A DNA stretch of 64,000 nucleotides, taken from positions 62,001 to 126,000 of the forward strand of contig NZ_JAEPJQ010000008.1 in the NCBI RefSeq assembly GCF_016827605.1, read 5' to 3'. The notes under the pieces are model-generated. The model was not told the DNA's origin. It worked only from the letters and a program-made list of their open reading frames with translations, and made no database searches. The DNA is from Hyunsoonleella ulvae. Lineage in GTDB: Bacteria; Bacteroidota; Bacteroidia; Flavobacteriales; Flavobacteriaceae. The first letter of the stretch is position 1; every line of letters begins with the position of its first letter. The position numbers and the translations under genes are program-made. This document shows, one piece after another, positions 9,403 to 19,376 of this stretch.

Positions 9403-9575
9403 TGGTGTTTTTTTAATTTCAGGCAAAGATATTTTTTTAGCACCAAAAACAAATCAAATAACTAAAAATTATACAAATTAAACATTTTGTTATTTATTTA
9501 ACATTTTGATTTTAAACATCATTATTTTTAAAGGCAATACTGGCTCAAATATTAGAATAATTACAAGTGATTATT

Positions 9576-9583
9576 TACTTTTG
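9576..9583 (+). promoter_or_regulatory. -7 promoter box of sucC
   Basis: TACTTTTG matches TAnnTTTG and lies 27 bp before the sucC ATG. No clear -33 TTG at the usual distance. Confidence 0.4.
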
Positions 9584-9610
9584 CTTTTCTTAAAAACCAT
9601 AGAGGAAATT

Positions 9611-10801
9611 ATGAACTTACACGAATATCAAGGAAAGGAAATCTTAAGCAATTTTGGTGTACGCATTCAACGAGGAATTGTGGCTCAAAACAAACATGAA
9701 GCTGTAGCAGCTGCAAAACAGTTAACTTCTGAAACAGGAACAAGCTGGCATGTTATAAAGGCCCAAGTTCATGCTGGTGGGCGTGGTAAAGGCGGTGGCG
9801 TAAAGTTAGCCAAGAACTTACAAGAAGTAGAAGATATTGCAGGACAGATTATAGGAATGAATTTGGTAACACCACAAACATCTGCTGAAGGTAAAAAGGT
9901 ACACCAAGTATTAGTTGCAGAGGATGTATACTATCCTGGAGAAAGTGAAACAGATGAGTTCTACATGTCTGTACTTTTAAATCGTGGTACAGGTAGAAAC
10001 ATGATTATGTATTCTACCGAGGGTGGTATGGATATTGAAACTGTAGCAGAAGAAACGCCACATTTAATCTTTACAGAGGAAATTGATCCTGCAGTTGGAC
10101 TATTGCCATTTCAAGCGAGACGTGTAGCGTTTAATTTAGGGTTATCTGGTACTGCATTTAAAGAGATGACCAAGTTTGTTACAGCATTATATACTGCTTA
10201 TGTAAAGTCGGACTCTTCTTTATTTGAAATTAATCCTGTTTTAAAAACAAGCGATAATAAGATTATGGCAGTGGATGCTAAAGTTACTATTGATGACAAT
10301 GCACTTTATAGACATAAAGATTATGTTGATTTAAGAGATTTACGTGAAGAAAACCCTATTGAGGTTGAAGCTAAAGAAGTAGGCTTAAATTATGTAGATT
10401 TAGATGGTAACGTAGGATGTATGGTAAATGGTGCTGGTTTAGCAATGGCTACCATGGATTTAATTAAACAGGCCGGAGGTGAGCCTGCAAACTTTTTAGA
10501 TGTAGGTGGAACAGCAGATGCTGCTAGAGTAGAAGCTGCTTTTAAAATTATTTTAAAAGATCCTGCTGTAAAAGCCATCTTGATAAATATTTTTGGAGGT
10601 ATTGTACGTTGTGACCGTGTAGCACAGGGTGTAATTGATGCTTATAAAAATATGGGGAATATTAATGTTCCTATTATCGTTAGACTTCAAGGAACAAACG
10701 CCGACATTGCAAAAGAATTAATTGACAATTCTGGACTTGATGTTTTAAGTGCTACTGAGTTTCAAGAAGCAGCTGATAAGGTTCAAGACGTTTTGTCTTA
10801 A
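9611..10801 (+). CDS. sucC: Succinyl-CoA synthetase (ADP-forming) subunit beta
   Basis: This TCA-cycle enzyme subunit carries the ATP-grasp domain and pairs with SucD, which is not adjacent here; I recall the two genes being unlinked in many Flavobacteriaceae. I start at the ATG at 9611 (396 residues, MNLHEYQGKEIL), preceded by GAGGAAATT. The open frame extends further upstream, but the extra residues match nothing in the family. Visible are KAQVHAGGRGKGGGVK near 50, EINPV with the metal-binding region near 200, LDGNVGCMVNGAGLAMATMD, and the GGxxR-like INIFGGIVRCD. The gene is followed at once by a terminator. Confidence 0.95.
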   Translation: MNLHEYQGKEILSNFGVRIQRGIVAQNKHEAVAAAKQLTSETGTSWHVIKAQVHAGGRGKGGGVKLAKNLQEVEDIAGQIIGMNLVTPQTSAEGKKVHQVLVAEDVYYPGESETDEFYMSVLLNRGTGRNMIMYSTEGGMDIETVAEETPHLIFTEEIDPAVGLLPFQARRVAFNLGLSGTAFKEMTKFVTALYTAYVKSDSSLFEINPVLKTSDNKIMAVDAKVTIDDNALYRHKDYVDLRDLREENPIEVEAKEVGLNYVDLDGNVGCMVNGAGLAMATMDLIKQAGGEPANFLDVGGTADAARVEAAFKIILKDPAVKAILINIFGGIVRCDRVAQGVIDAYKNMGNINVPIIVRLQGTNADIAKELIDNSGLDVLSATEFQEAADKVQDVLS

Positions 10802-10823
10802 AATATTTTTAGTACATTATAGA

Positions 10824-10857
10824 GAGAGCGATTATTTTAATGATCGCTCTTTTTTTG
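10824..10857. terminator. Terminator of sucC, overlapping the end of the convergent gene
   Basis: AGAGCGAT / ATCGCTCT stem followed by a run of T on the plus strand, with a purine and A-rich mirror on the minus strand. The minus-strand DUF1456 gene stops at 10837, inside the hairpin, so its last codons are part of the stem. Confidence 0.8.
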
Positions 10858-11115
10858 TTTTCTATTGTCTCCTTTTGGTGTTGATTTTTGTTTGGGAGGC
10901 ATAGGTCCTCTTAAATGAATTACCAAACCATTTAAAAAATTCCTGAGTATTTGGTCACCGCATTCCATATATTTAGGATGGTCTTCCCTTCTAAAAAAAG
11001 CTCCCAATTCACTTTTGGAGATTCTAAAGTCTACCAAAGCAAGAATGCTTACAATATCATCATCACGTAGTTTTAAGGCTACTCTTAATTTTTTTAAAAT
11101 ATCATTATTGGTCAT
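10837..11115 (-). CDS. Single-repeat DUF1456 (YehS-like) protein
   Basis: The 92-residue product matches the second of the two repeats of the YehS/DUF1456 family: ILKKLRVALKLRDDDI, then DFRISKSELGAFFRREDH, YMECGDQILRNFLNGL and a basic tail. Family members are usually about 150 residues with two repeats, so this is a half-length version. The frame is clean and complete with its own ATG, which argues against simple decay. The function of the family is unknown. It converges on sucC, and its stop lies inside the sucC terminator. Confidence 0.8.
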   Translation of the reverse strand: MTNNDILKKLRVALKLRDDDIVSILALVDFRISKSELGAFFRREDHPKYMECGDQILRNFLNGLVIHLRGPMPPKQKSTPKGDNRKQKKSDH

Positions 11116-11484
11116 ATCTAATGTTTAGGGTACAATTCGGTAATGCATTTCATCGATTTTGAAACTTGAGTCATACCTTTTTAGCGTTTTGTTACATTTT
11201 CAAAGGTAATTTAAAATTTAAAACATAAAATCAATAATTTTCAGATTTAAATAGAGTTTAAAATATTGATTTTCAATTAGTTAAAATATTTTGTTTGTTT
11301 TTTGGCAAATATCGATGAAATGTTGATGTGCGTTTATTTTAGACTAAAAAAAAAGTAACTTGATAAAACCTCATAAATCCCCGATAAATAACGCTATGTT
11401 TTTCGATGAGAGGTATTATATCCACGATTAGCAAAAAACCTTTCTATGTAAATTTATACTATCAATAAAAATTACCCTCATAGA
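11116..11484. other. Divergent AT-rich intergenic region
   Basis: These 369 bp separate the divergent DUF1456 and TerB-like genes. They are very AT-rich with several poly-T/A tracts. I find no convincing ORF, RNA gene or full TAnnTTTG match, though promoters for both flanking genes must lie here. Confidence 0.5.
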
Positions 11485-11898
11485 ATGATTAATAGAATGG
11501 AAAAATTAAGTCTTTTATCAGAAATGATTGCTTTTGCACAGTATGATAAAGACATTCAAGATATAGAGTATAACTTTTTACTGGGAGTAGCTAAACAATT
11601 AGATATTTCTCGTGAAGATTTTGATTATTTAATCAATCACCCTGTTAACTATTCGCACTTAAAATCGCATAGTGAACGTATAGTTCAGTTCCATAGATTG
11701 GTTTTATTAATGAATATTGAACAAGAACATGGAAGCAATACGGCATCTGCAGGTGTTATAAAACTTTACAATTTTGGGTTGCGCATGGGCTTGAGTCACG
11801 AATCCATTTCGAAAGTATTGTACTTAATGGAGAGTTTCCCTAACAAAATAGTCCCTCCTGATGTTTTAATAGATATTTTTAAAACACAGTATAACTAG
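11485..11898 (+). CDS. TerB-like small helical protein
   Basis: This 137-residue all-alpha soluble protein has MEKLSLLSEMIAFAQYDKDI, then IEYNFLLGVAKQLDIS, a middle FHRLVLLMNIEQEHG, and a final amphipathic LRMGLSHESISKVLYLME. The layout resembles TerB-type helical proteins. Close relatives in Flavobacteriaceae sit next to uvrB and have often been named 'excinuclease ABC subunit B' by neighbourhood only; there is no UvrB sequence in it. An internal ATG at 11497 could be the true start. The gene converges on uvrB, sharing the 15-bp stem-loop at 11941-11980. Confidence 0.7.
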   Translation: MINRMEKLSLLSEMIAFAQYDKDIQDIEYNFLLGVAKQLDISREDFDYLINHPVNYSHLKSHSERIVQFHRLVLLMNIEQEHGSNTASAGVIKLYNFGLRMGLSHESISKVLYLMESFPNKIVPPDVLIDIFKTQYN

Positions 11899-11940
11899 TA
11901 AATGTTGACAAAAGTAGGTCGTTAATCGGCTGATATTCAT

Positions 11941-11980
11941 GAAAAGCTAAAAGTTATATCCCTTAAACTTTTAGCTTTTC
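11941..11980. terminator. 15-bp perfect inverted repeat at the uvrB 3' end
   Basis: GAAAAGCTAAAAGTT (11941-11955) and its exact complement (11966-11980) enclose a 10-base loop. The right arm encodes the last five uvrB codons and the loop holds its stop. The plus-strand side is followed only by a weak TTTTCTAATTTA. It probably terminates or protects the 3' ends of one or both convergent transcripts. Confidence 0.65.
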
Positions 11981-13966
11981 TAATTTATCTTGATACGTTT
12001 TTATTTCATCCCTTAATTGTGCTGCTACAATAAAATCTAGAGCTTTAGCGGCTTCTTCCATAAGTTTGCGTTTCTCCCTTATTTTCTTTTCTAACTCAGG
12101 TTTGGTTAAATATTCGCTCTCGGGTTCGGCTGCTATTGCGGCCTCTAATTCATAACTATAAGTACTTACAGAGTTTTTTGCCAATGCATTATCTAAACTT
12201 TTATTTAAAGCCTTAGGTTTAACATTGTGTTTTGTGTTGTAAGCTATTTGTTTTTCACGACGGTAGTTCGTCTCGTCAATTGTTTTTTGCATGCTATTGG
12301 TAATTTTATCAGCATACATGATAGCTTTTCCATTTAAGTTTCTAGCTGCTCTTCCCACGGTTTGGGTTAAGGATCTGTTAGAACGTAAAAATCCTTCTTT
12401 ATCTGCGTCTAGAATGGCTACCAAGGATACTTCTGGTAAATCCAACCCCTCACGTAGCAGGTTTACACCAACAAGCACATCAAATAGCCCTTTTCTTAAG
12501 TCTTGCATAATTTCAACACGCTCTAATGTATCCACATCACTATGGATATAACGGCAACGTATTTGTATACGGTCTAGGTATTTTGTGAGTTCTTCTGCCA
12601 TTCTTTTGGTTAAAGTTGTTACCAATGTACGCTCATCTTTTTCAACACGAATCTGTATTTCTTCTATTAAGTCATCAATCTGATTTAAACTCGGCCTAAC
12701 TTCAATAATAGGGTCTAATAACCCTGTAGGGCGAATAATTTGCTCAACATAAATACCATCGGTTTTTTGCAATTCATAATCAGCGGGTGTAGCACTTACA
12801 TATATAACTTGGTTTTGTAACGACTCAAATTCTTCAAACTTTAAGGGGCGATTATCCATAGCTGCTGGCAGCCTAAAGCCATATTCTACTAAGTTTTCTT
12901 TTCTGCTTCTGTCTCCACCATACATGGCATGTACTTGCGATATGGTAACATGACTTTCATCTACTACCATTAAATAATCATCTGGAAAATAATCCAATAA
13001 ACAGAATGGCCGTGTTCCTGGAGCTCTTCCGTCTAAATATCTAGAGTAGTTTTCAATACCAGAGCAATAGCCTAATTCTCTAATCATTTCTAAGTCAAAT
13101 TCAGTACGTTCTTTAAGCCTTTTCGCCTCTAAATGTTTCCCTATTTCTTTAAAATAATCGTGTTGTTTTACTAAATCATCTTGAATATCTTTAATGGCTC
13201 CCTGTAGTATTTCGGGAGAAGTCACAAACATATTTGCAGGATATATATTCAAGCGGTCATATTTTTCAACCACAGTATTGGTTTGGATATTAAAAGACTC
13301 TATATCCTCGATCTCATCTCCAAAAAAGTGAATGCGATAGGCATCATCAGCATAGCTAGGGAAAATATCCACTGTATCTCCTTTTATTCTGAAATTCCCA
13401 TGGCGAAAGTCGGCTTCTGTTCTAGAATACAAGCTCTGTACTAATTGATGTAATAATTGGGTTCTGGAGATAACTTGATCCCTTTTTAATGTGATAACAT
13501 TTTTTTGAAACTCAACAGGGTTACCAATACCATACAGGCAGGATACTGACGCTACTACCAATACATCACGTCTACCGGAGAGTAGGGAAGAGGTGGTGCT
13601 GAGACGCATCTTTTCTATTTCCTCATTGATAGATAGATCTTTTTCTATGTATACCCCAGAAACTGGGATATAAGCTTCAGGTTGGTAATAGTCATAATAC
13701 GATACAAAATACTCTACGGCATTATTTGGGAAAAACTGTTTAAACTCAGAATATAACTGTGCAGCTAGTGTCTTGTTGTGCGCTAAAACCAATGTTGGGC
13801 GTTGTACTTCTTCAATGACATTGGCTACGGTAAATGTTTTACCAGAACCTGTTACACCCAAAAGTGTTTGGTACTTTTCGTTAGAACTTATACCATCAGC
13901 AAGTTGCTGAATTGCCTGAGGTTGGTCTCCTGTGGGTTTAAATTCTGATTCAATTTTAAATTTCAT
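11963..13966 (-). CDS. uvrB: UvrABC system protein B
   Basis: UvrB is the DNA-damage verification helicase of nucleotide excision repair; it receives the lesion from UvrA and recruits UvrC. The 667 residues match the family length. Walker A is GVTGSGKT at 37-44, the beta-hairpin region SYYDYYQPEAYIP follows near 92, DESHVTISQ is the DEAD-box-like motif, and QTVGRAARN is motif VI. The C-terminal UVR domain (EKKIREKRKLMEEAAKALDF) is present for UvrC contact. The gene is transcribed alone, convergent with the TerB-like gene. Confidence 0.97.
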   Translation of the reverse strand: MKFKIESEFKPTGDQPQAIQQLADGISSNEKYQTLLGVTGSGKTFTVANVIEEVQRPTLVLAHNKTLAAQLYSEFKQFFPNNAVEYFVSYYDYYQPEAYIPVSGVYIEKDLSINEEIEKMRLSTTSSLLSGRRDVLVVASVSCLYGIGNPVEFQKNVITLKRDQVISRTQLLHQLVQSLYSRTEADFRHGNFRIKGDTVDIFPSYADDAYRIHFFGDEIEDIESFNIQTNTVVEKYDRLNIYPANMFVTSPEILQGAIKDIQDDLVKQHDYFKEIGKHLEAKRLKERTEFDLEMIRELGYCSGIENYSRYLDGRAPGTRPFCLLDYFPDDYLMVVDESHVTISQVHAMYGGDRSRKENLVEYGFRLPAAMDNRPLKFEEFESLQNQVIYVSATPADYELQKTDGIYVEQIIRPTGLLDPIIEVRPSLNQIDDLIEEIQIRVEKDERTLVTTLTKRMAEELTKYLDRIQIRCRYIHSDVDTLERVEIMQDLRKGLFDVLVGVNLLREGLDLPEVSLVAILDADKEGFLRSNRSLTQTVGRAARNLNGKAIMYADKITNSMQKTIDETNYRREKQIAYNTKHNVKPKALNKSLDNALAKNSVSTYSYELEAAIAAEPESEYLTKPELEKKIREKRKLMEEAAKALDFIVAAQLRDEIKTYQDKLEKLKV

Positions 13967-14049
13967 AGCAGGTAATTCATGTTGTAATTACAATGCTTCT
14001 AAATTACTTAATATAGATGGGAATAAGAATTTAACCAGTGAAATTTTTA

Positions 14050-17000
14050 CTAACGTTTTAGGGTAAAATGTCCCATAAAAGTTCTACCGTCTTCAAGAAG
14101 TACTTTAAACCAATAATCATCGGTAGGCATAAGTTGACCATTGTAAGTACCGTCCCAACCATCAGCAGAGGTTAATAATTGCTTCATGAGTTTTCCATAG
14201 CGGTTGTAAATATAAATTACGCTATTAGCTTGAGTATTTTCGTCTACACCTCTTATTTGCCATATATCATTTGTACCATCATTGTTTGGTGTGAAAAATT
14301 TTGAATACCCTATTACCGAAATGGGAATATTTATTTCTCCGCAAATACTTTCTCTAATAAATAGTGTGTAGAATCCTGCTCTAACATTAGTGAAAACAGG
14401 TTCGGTTTGGTAATTTATAAAATTTGAGTCTTCCTCAACTAAAGCAAATTCATAAGTACCACGCCCAATATCAGTAATATCTATAGTAACACTATTGTTT
14501 TCAGAGATATCTACAATGTCTATATCTTCGATTGTAATATTTGCGATCTCTGAGGATTCAACACTTACTTCTCTGGTTCTAGAACAGCCGGTACCATCTG
14601 TTTTTGTTAACGTTATGGAGTAAATGCCTGGTGTGGATACATTATTTAAAACCGCATTATTGGATACTACACTGCCTTCAAAACGCCATTCATAAGAAAA
14701 TGTTTCGTTAGTATTTACATCAAGAGGCTCTAAACTAATATTGAATGAAGGATTTGAAGAACATACTATCCTTGGACTCTCTACTTCAAACTCAGGAAGC
14801 GGATTTACTGTAAAATCAACGGAGGTTGATACAAAACAAGATGGGTTTATGGTATTAAATACTTCTATGGTAATGGTTTGATTACCAGAAATAAAGGGGT
14901 CTGGAAGGCTTGGGCTATTTGTGATACTATTTCCATTTTCATCAATATAGTTATATGCTATCTGCCTATTGCTTTGATTGCCTATTATTGTATTTGTAAA
15001 TGAAGTAGTAGGGAATGGGTATATACCATCATCATCAATATCTCCTGCACTACCATCACATACTACTTGGGCTGGGATAGTATTGGCTATCACTGGTTGC
15101 TCATCTACGGTAAAGTTTATTAATGTTTCGTCAAAACAAGGGCCGTCAGGGTCTTGAGTGTTGTTGTTTGTAACTCTTACCGTGATGGTTTGGTTTTCAG
15201 TTAAAAATGTAGGTTGTATTGGGCTTGTAACTGGGGTGCCATCATTATAAAGCAATGAGTCTCCATTAGCATTAAAATAAGTAATGGTTACATCAGTACT
15301 ATTTTGTCCACTTAAAATTTGGTTCTCTAGTTGAGAGGTATCAAAAGGAAAGCTCAACACAGCATCTGTTGTATCAATATCACATTGTCTACTAAACGTT
15401 ACTGGGTTTGCTACAGGTAATTCCTCAACATTTAATAAGTTGGCAAATTCTTTTATCCCTAAGCAATCATTCCCTAAATTACTTTTTACTCGTACCCAAA
15501 TGGTTTGCATATTTGGTGAGCTTGTATTTTCATGATTATCTATGTCTGTAATCTCATTGGTTTCTAATTCAGCATCCATCAAGGCTTCATAGAAATGAGC
15601 TGTTACCGTAACGGTAGTGAAAATGTTATTTTCAATTTCATTTTTAATATCTGTTACATCAAAAGTAGCTATGCCATCGCGACTATCTATACCATCATCA
15701 CATTGAAATTTGGGTTGCGGATTGTAGTTATTTAAAGCTGTACTACTTGGATTAACTTGAAGTGTTAACGGAACCACGCTATGGCATCCATTTGTGTCCT
15801 CAACTCTAATCCACACAGTTTCAGTTGTGAAGCCTGGGTCATCTTGATATGCTTCTGGGGTAAGTATAGGGTTCGAATTACTATCTGCTTCTACTTCTGT
15901 CTCAAAATAGGTAAACACTAAGTTTTCAGCAATAAAATTTGGATTGATTTCTGCTTTAATACTATCTAAAGTTAAGTTGAAAAAGGATTGTCCATCGTTG
16001 CTGTCATCATCACATTGTTGGAAAGTATTTGGGGTATTAGCTATCGGCAAAGCATTTATTTCTAAAATCGCCGGATCGGAATAAATACCACAACTATTTC
16101 CACTACGATCTAATTTTACACGATATTGAAAATTATTGAAACTTAACGGAATATTGGTAATTGTAAGCTGATCGGTTTGAGTTCCTGAATAGGTAGCGTT
16201 ATCTGTAATTATATTCCAATTAGTACCACCGTCTGTACTAGTTTCCCATTGATAGGTTTCTGCTTCAGGAGAGATAACCATAAAGCTATCTGTCGAGTTT
16301 TCACAGACTGTGGTTGTTGCTGGTTGTTCTGTAATTGTAATAGGGGCGGCAGTTAAGTAGTTAGCGTCTGGCAAAGTATACCCATCAACGGCATTGGTAA
16401 CGAGACCTAAACCTGTGGAGGCATCTGCAACTAAATCTACTAAAACGGTACCGTCACCTAAATAGGTATCCATATTACCATCAGAAAAGCCAGCTTCAAT
16501 GACATCGGTACAATCATCGCCATCACTATCTTCATCGATGTAGCTAAAAACGCCATCGGTATCTAAGTCATTTAATGTATATCCAATCTCATTGCTGTCA
16601 GGTGTAGTTTCTGCTACGTCTATCCAGCCATTGGTTCCAAAACCTGGGCCGTCAACAATTCCATTTAAATCTGTATCAGAAAGTAAGCCTAGTTCCCCGG
16701 TTTCTATCAAATCTGTAATACCATCATTGTCGCTATCCAAATCATAAAAGTCTGGAACGGTGTCTCCATCGGTATCAACAGGAGGCATTCCATTATAAAT
16801 ATCGTCTAAACCATCATTATTTGCATCTATTCCTGATAAGGGTGTTAAAACACCTTGATTTTCAATAAAATCAGGAATGCCATCATTATCACTATCTAAA
16901 TCAAATGCATCTTTAACACCATCAAAATCTGTATCTTTTTGATAACATGACAATGATAAAACCCCATTAAATGTAGAAGACGAGGTTCCGTTTTCTAAAA

Positions 17001-19215
17001 TATGAACAAATGAAAAACCATCAACTTGATTTGCGAGAAATTCATAAGGTGTATTTCCACTAGGTGAAGGGTTAAACTTGAAGCGTATTTCTGAGCCAGA
17101 TAATATAGTAACTCCAGTTTCAAAAATGCCATCAAAATTTGAATCTACTAAAAGTCTGTTGTCAGGATCTACTAATGTAATGTTTTTATCTACGGGTAAT
17201 ATTCTAACTATAAAAAATTCGCCATTAGCTTCAATATGTGTTATAGTATTGTTTTCTGAGAATTTGATATCTACAGCTTCGGTAAAATTCAAAGTATAGT
17301 TGTTTTGGGCAGAAGTTGCAGGCATAACTACACTACTAATATTACCTGTAGCGTTTCCATTGAATGTATTGGTACCCCCATCACTATTAGTCTGTGTAAA
17401 GTTACCCGTTGCAATAGTTGTATTTGTACTTCCATCTTGAAATACTAATTCAGGTGTGTTTAAATTTGTAGTATTTAGTGTAACGTCTCCTCTAGATTCT
17501 GTACAATCAGGGATACCATCATTGTCATTATCTATGTCTATATTATCGATTATCCCATCGTTATCTCTATCATCTGGACAAATACTAACAGGAATTTCCA
17601 CAGACTCTAGCTCATCATTAGTACATGCTATAATACCTACTAATTTATATGTTCCTGGATTATTAGGTGTTATACTGGAATTTGTTTCCAAGATATCAAC
17701 GAAACCTGCTCCAGAGCCATCATCAAAAAGCCACCTAAAACTATCAAAGTTTTGAGCATTTGCAGCTTCTAAAGTAACATTAGGAATACAGTTCCCTAAG
17801 GCAGTAAATGTTACATCAAAATTAATTTCTGGTGGTGAAGGGAACCCTGAATAGAAGCTTCCAGATGTAGCTTGCCCACTATAATTGAAATATGCACAAT
17901 ATAACTCATCATCACTTTCTACCGTAATGTTGCCTGTGATACCTTTAACTTTATATGTAACATAATCTGTTTTTTCAGTTACAGCATTTGGAGTACCTAG
18001 GGGAATATTGCCTGTTGTAGACGATATTGCGGTAACATTAGCAGTACTTTTTGTTACTATGGTAATTCCTCCTTCATAGTTATTGCCACCAATACGATTA
18101 ATATTGGCTATATTATCCAGGTTACCACGTGTTTCACAACTTAGTGGAGGCACAAAAAACATCCCTTGGTTAGCCTCAGAAGGAGAACCGTTATTACTTA
18201 AACCACCAACGCCTTGATATGCGAAAACAGGTTGTGATGTTTCAACATACATGTTGTCGTTACTACTATAGTTATTACCTTCTATAATGAAGTATTCCCC
18301 AGCATTAATGGTAATACCAGAGGCATTTCCATTGATATTGATTGAGGTGTTATTAGTATGAGCTACTAGTAAAATGTTTTCCCAACTATTTGAGCCATCT
18401 CCTCTTACAAATATATATTCTGTACCTATTTTACTTTCTCCAACAATTTGATCTATACCATAATCTCTGGCTCCGCCACCACCAAAAGTACCATTTGCAG
18501 ATCCACAATTAACAACGATTGGTTTATTTGATTCTACAAGAGCGCCTATTAAGCCATCTTCATTAACTAAACTTCTAGCGCTATTGGTAGCTATAGTGTA
18601 GCTCTCTCCTTCATTTAATATTACCGATATCGGAGTAGCTCCACTGTAATTTTCAATTATAAGTCCTGTAGGTAAGTTGCTAAAGGTAACCTGTGTATCA
18701 TCCTCCGAAGCCATTACCGAAACAAAATTCAAATAGTTATCACGAGAATTAGCAAAAGCTCCTTCATTGTTATAACTACCAATTCGAAATGAGGTGTCAA
18801 GTGCAGATAAACCTTTGCTTACAAGAGCACCTGCTTGTGAACCAGCATTCATTCTTACCGATACATATATCACATCTTCAGCTTCTATTATATAACCCTT
18901 ATTTGTTGTGATTACACTTGAAGTTGATGGTGGTATAAACAGTTGGGTATTACCACCACTGCCTACTGAGATTTCTGCTGGATTATTATTGCTCACAGTA
19001 CCTGTTATATAATTAGCTTCAGGTTGTCCTATGGGCTTTATAGTATATGGAACGTCAGAATTTCTAGGAGTTGAAAGATATATATACTGGTCTTGTGGTG
19101 TAGAACTACCCGATTCAGCATACGTTAAGGGCGGGATATAGTGTGTTTTACTTAATTGGGAAAAACCTTGATAGCCTACTAAAACGATAAGGCAAAAAAT
19201 GAGGTTCCGTAACAT
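14050..19215 (-). CDS. Giant T9SS type B surface protein, IgGFc-binding-like head
   Basis: This 1721-residue exported protein has a signal peptide (1-19). Residues about 24-460 form a beta-rich head resembling the IgGFc-binding N-terminal domain of bacterial adhesins. A PKD-like segment follows, then thrombospondin type 3 calcium repeats (about 545-915) with many DSDNDGIPD motifs. Next come an Ig-like domain and four copies of the two-cysteine ~95-residue repeat shared by the next three proteins (about 1055-1470). The C-terminus is a type B sorting domain from KFFTPNNDGTNDIW (about 1638) to GHFTLKR. It is likely anchored at or released from the outer membrane as an adhesin or structural protein. 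The ligand is not predictable. Start is ATG. Confidence 0.88.
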   Translation of the reverse strand: MLRNLIFCLIVLVGYQGFSQLSKTHYIPPLTYAESGSSTPQDQYIYLSTPRNSDVPYTIKPIGQPEANYITGTVSNNNPAEISVGSGGNTQLFIPPSTSSVITTNKGYIIEAEDVIYVSVRMNAGSQAGALVSKGLSALDTSFRIGSYNNEGAFANSRDNYLNFVSVMASEDDTQVTFSNLPTGLIIENYSGATPISVILNEGESYTIATNSARSLVNEDGLIGALVESNKPIVVNCGSANGTFGGGGARDYGIDQIVGESKIGTEYIFVRGDGSNSWENILLVAHTNNTSININGNASGITINAGEYFIIEGNNYSSNDNMYVETSQPVFAYQGVGGLSNNGSPSEANQGMFFVPPLSCETRGNLDNIANINRIGGNNYEGGITIVTKSTANVTAISSTTGNIPLGTPNAVTEKTDYVTYKVKGITGNITVESDDELYCAYFNYSGQATSGSFYSGFPSPPEINFDVTFTALGNCIPNVTLEAANAQNFDSFRWLFDDGSGAGFVDILETNSSITPNNPGTYKLVGIIACTNDELESVEIPVSICPDDRDNDGIIDNIDIDNDNDGIPDCTESRGDVTLNTTNLNTPELVFQDGSTNTTIATGNFTQTNSDGGTNTFNGNATGNISSVVMPATSAQNNYTLNFTEAVDIKFSENNTITHIEANGEFFIVRILPVDKNITLVDPDNRLLVDSNFDGIFETGVTILSGSEIRFKFNPSPSGNTPYEFLANQVDGFSFVHILENGTSSSTFNGVLSLSCYQKDTDFDGVKDAFDLDSDNDGIPDFIENQGVLTPLSGIDANNDGLDDIYNGMPPVDTDGDTVPDFYDLDSDNDGITDLIETGELGLLSDTDLNGIVDGPGFGTNGWIDVAETTPDSNEIGYTLNDLDTDGVFSYIDEDSDGDDCTDVIEAGFSDGNMDTYLGDGTVLVDLVADASTGLGLVTNAVDGYTLPDANYLTAAPITITEQPATTTVCENSTDSFMVISPEAETYQWETSTDGGTNWNIITDNATYSGTQTDQLTITNIPLSFNNFQYRVKLDRSGNSCGIYSDPAILEINALPIANTPNTFQQCDDDSNDGQSFFNLTLDSIKAEINPNFIAENLVFTYFETEVEADSNSNPILTPEAYQDDPGFTTETVWIRVEDTNGCHSVVPLTLQVNPSSTALNNYNPQPKFQCDDGIDSRDGIATFDVTDIKNEIENNIFTTVTVTAHFYEALMDAELETNEITDIDNHENTSSPNMQTIWVRVKSNLGNDCLGIKEFANLLNVEELPVANPVTFSRQCDIDTTDAVLSFPFDTSQLENQILSGQNSTDVTITYFNANGDSLLYNDGTPVTSPIQPTFLTENQTITVRVTNNNTQDPDGPCFDETLINFTVDEQPVIANTIPAQVVCDGSAGDIDDDGIYPFPTTSFTNTIIGNQSNRQIAYNYIDENGNSITNSPSLPDPFISGNQTITIEVFNTINPSCFVSTSVDFTVNPLPEFEVESPRIVCSSNPSFNISLEPLDVNTNETFSYEWRFEGSVVSNNAVLNNVSTPGIYSITLTKTDGTGCSRTREVSVESSEIANITIEDIDIVDISENNSVTIDITDIGRGTYEFALVEEDSNFINYQTEPVFTNVRAGFYTLFIRESICGEINIPISVIGYSKFFTPNNDGTNDIWQIRGVDENTQANSVIYIYNRYGKLMKQLLTSADGWDGTYNGQLMPTDDYWFKVLLEDGRTFMGHFTLKR

Positions 19216-19376
19216 AGCTATTAATTATTTAGTATAGGTAGATATTAAGCTTAAAGCTATAAATATATAGCATTTAAGCTTTTTAGACTTAAATAAACGC
19301 TTAAGGTTTAATTTTTAGTGTTAAATAACTAAATGTTGATAGAGATTTTTCTAAAAAACCAAAAAAAATGAATTTA

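Noticed and set aside
9506-9610. N-terminal extension of sucC
   Set aside because: The added residues lie upstream of the promoter box, match no family, and the ATG at 9611 has a GAGGAAATT site and the conserved MNLHEYQGKE start.
11485-11898. Small gene next to uvrB as a UvrB fragment
   Set aside because: Its sequence is TerB-like and helical with no UvrB motif; the usual name is transferred from its neighbour.
17078-17755. Plus-strand ORFs within the giant surface proteins
   Set aside because: They are complements of Asp/Asn-rich repeats giving Ser/Leu-rich shadow frames.
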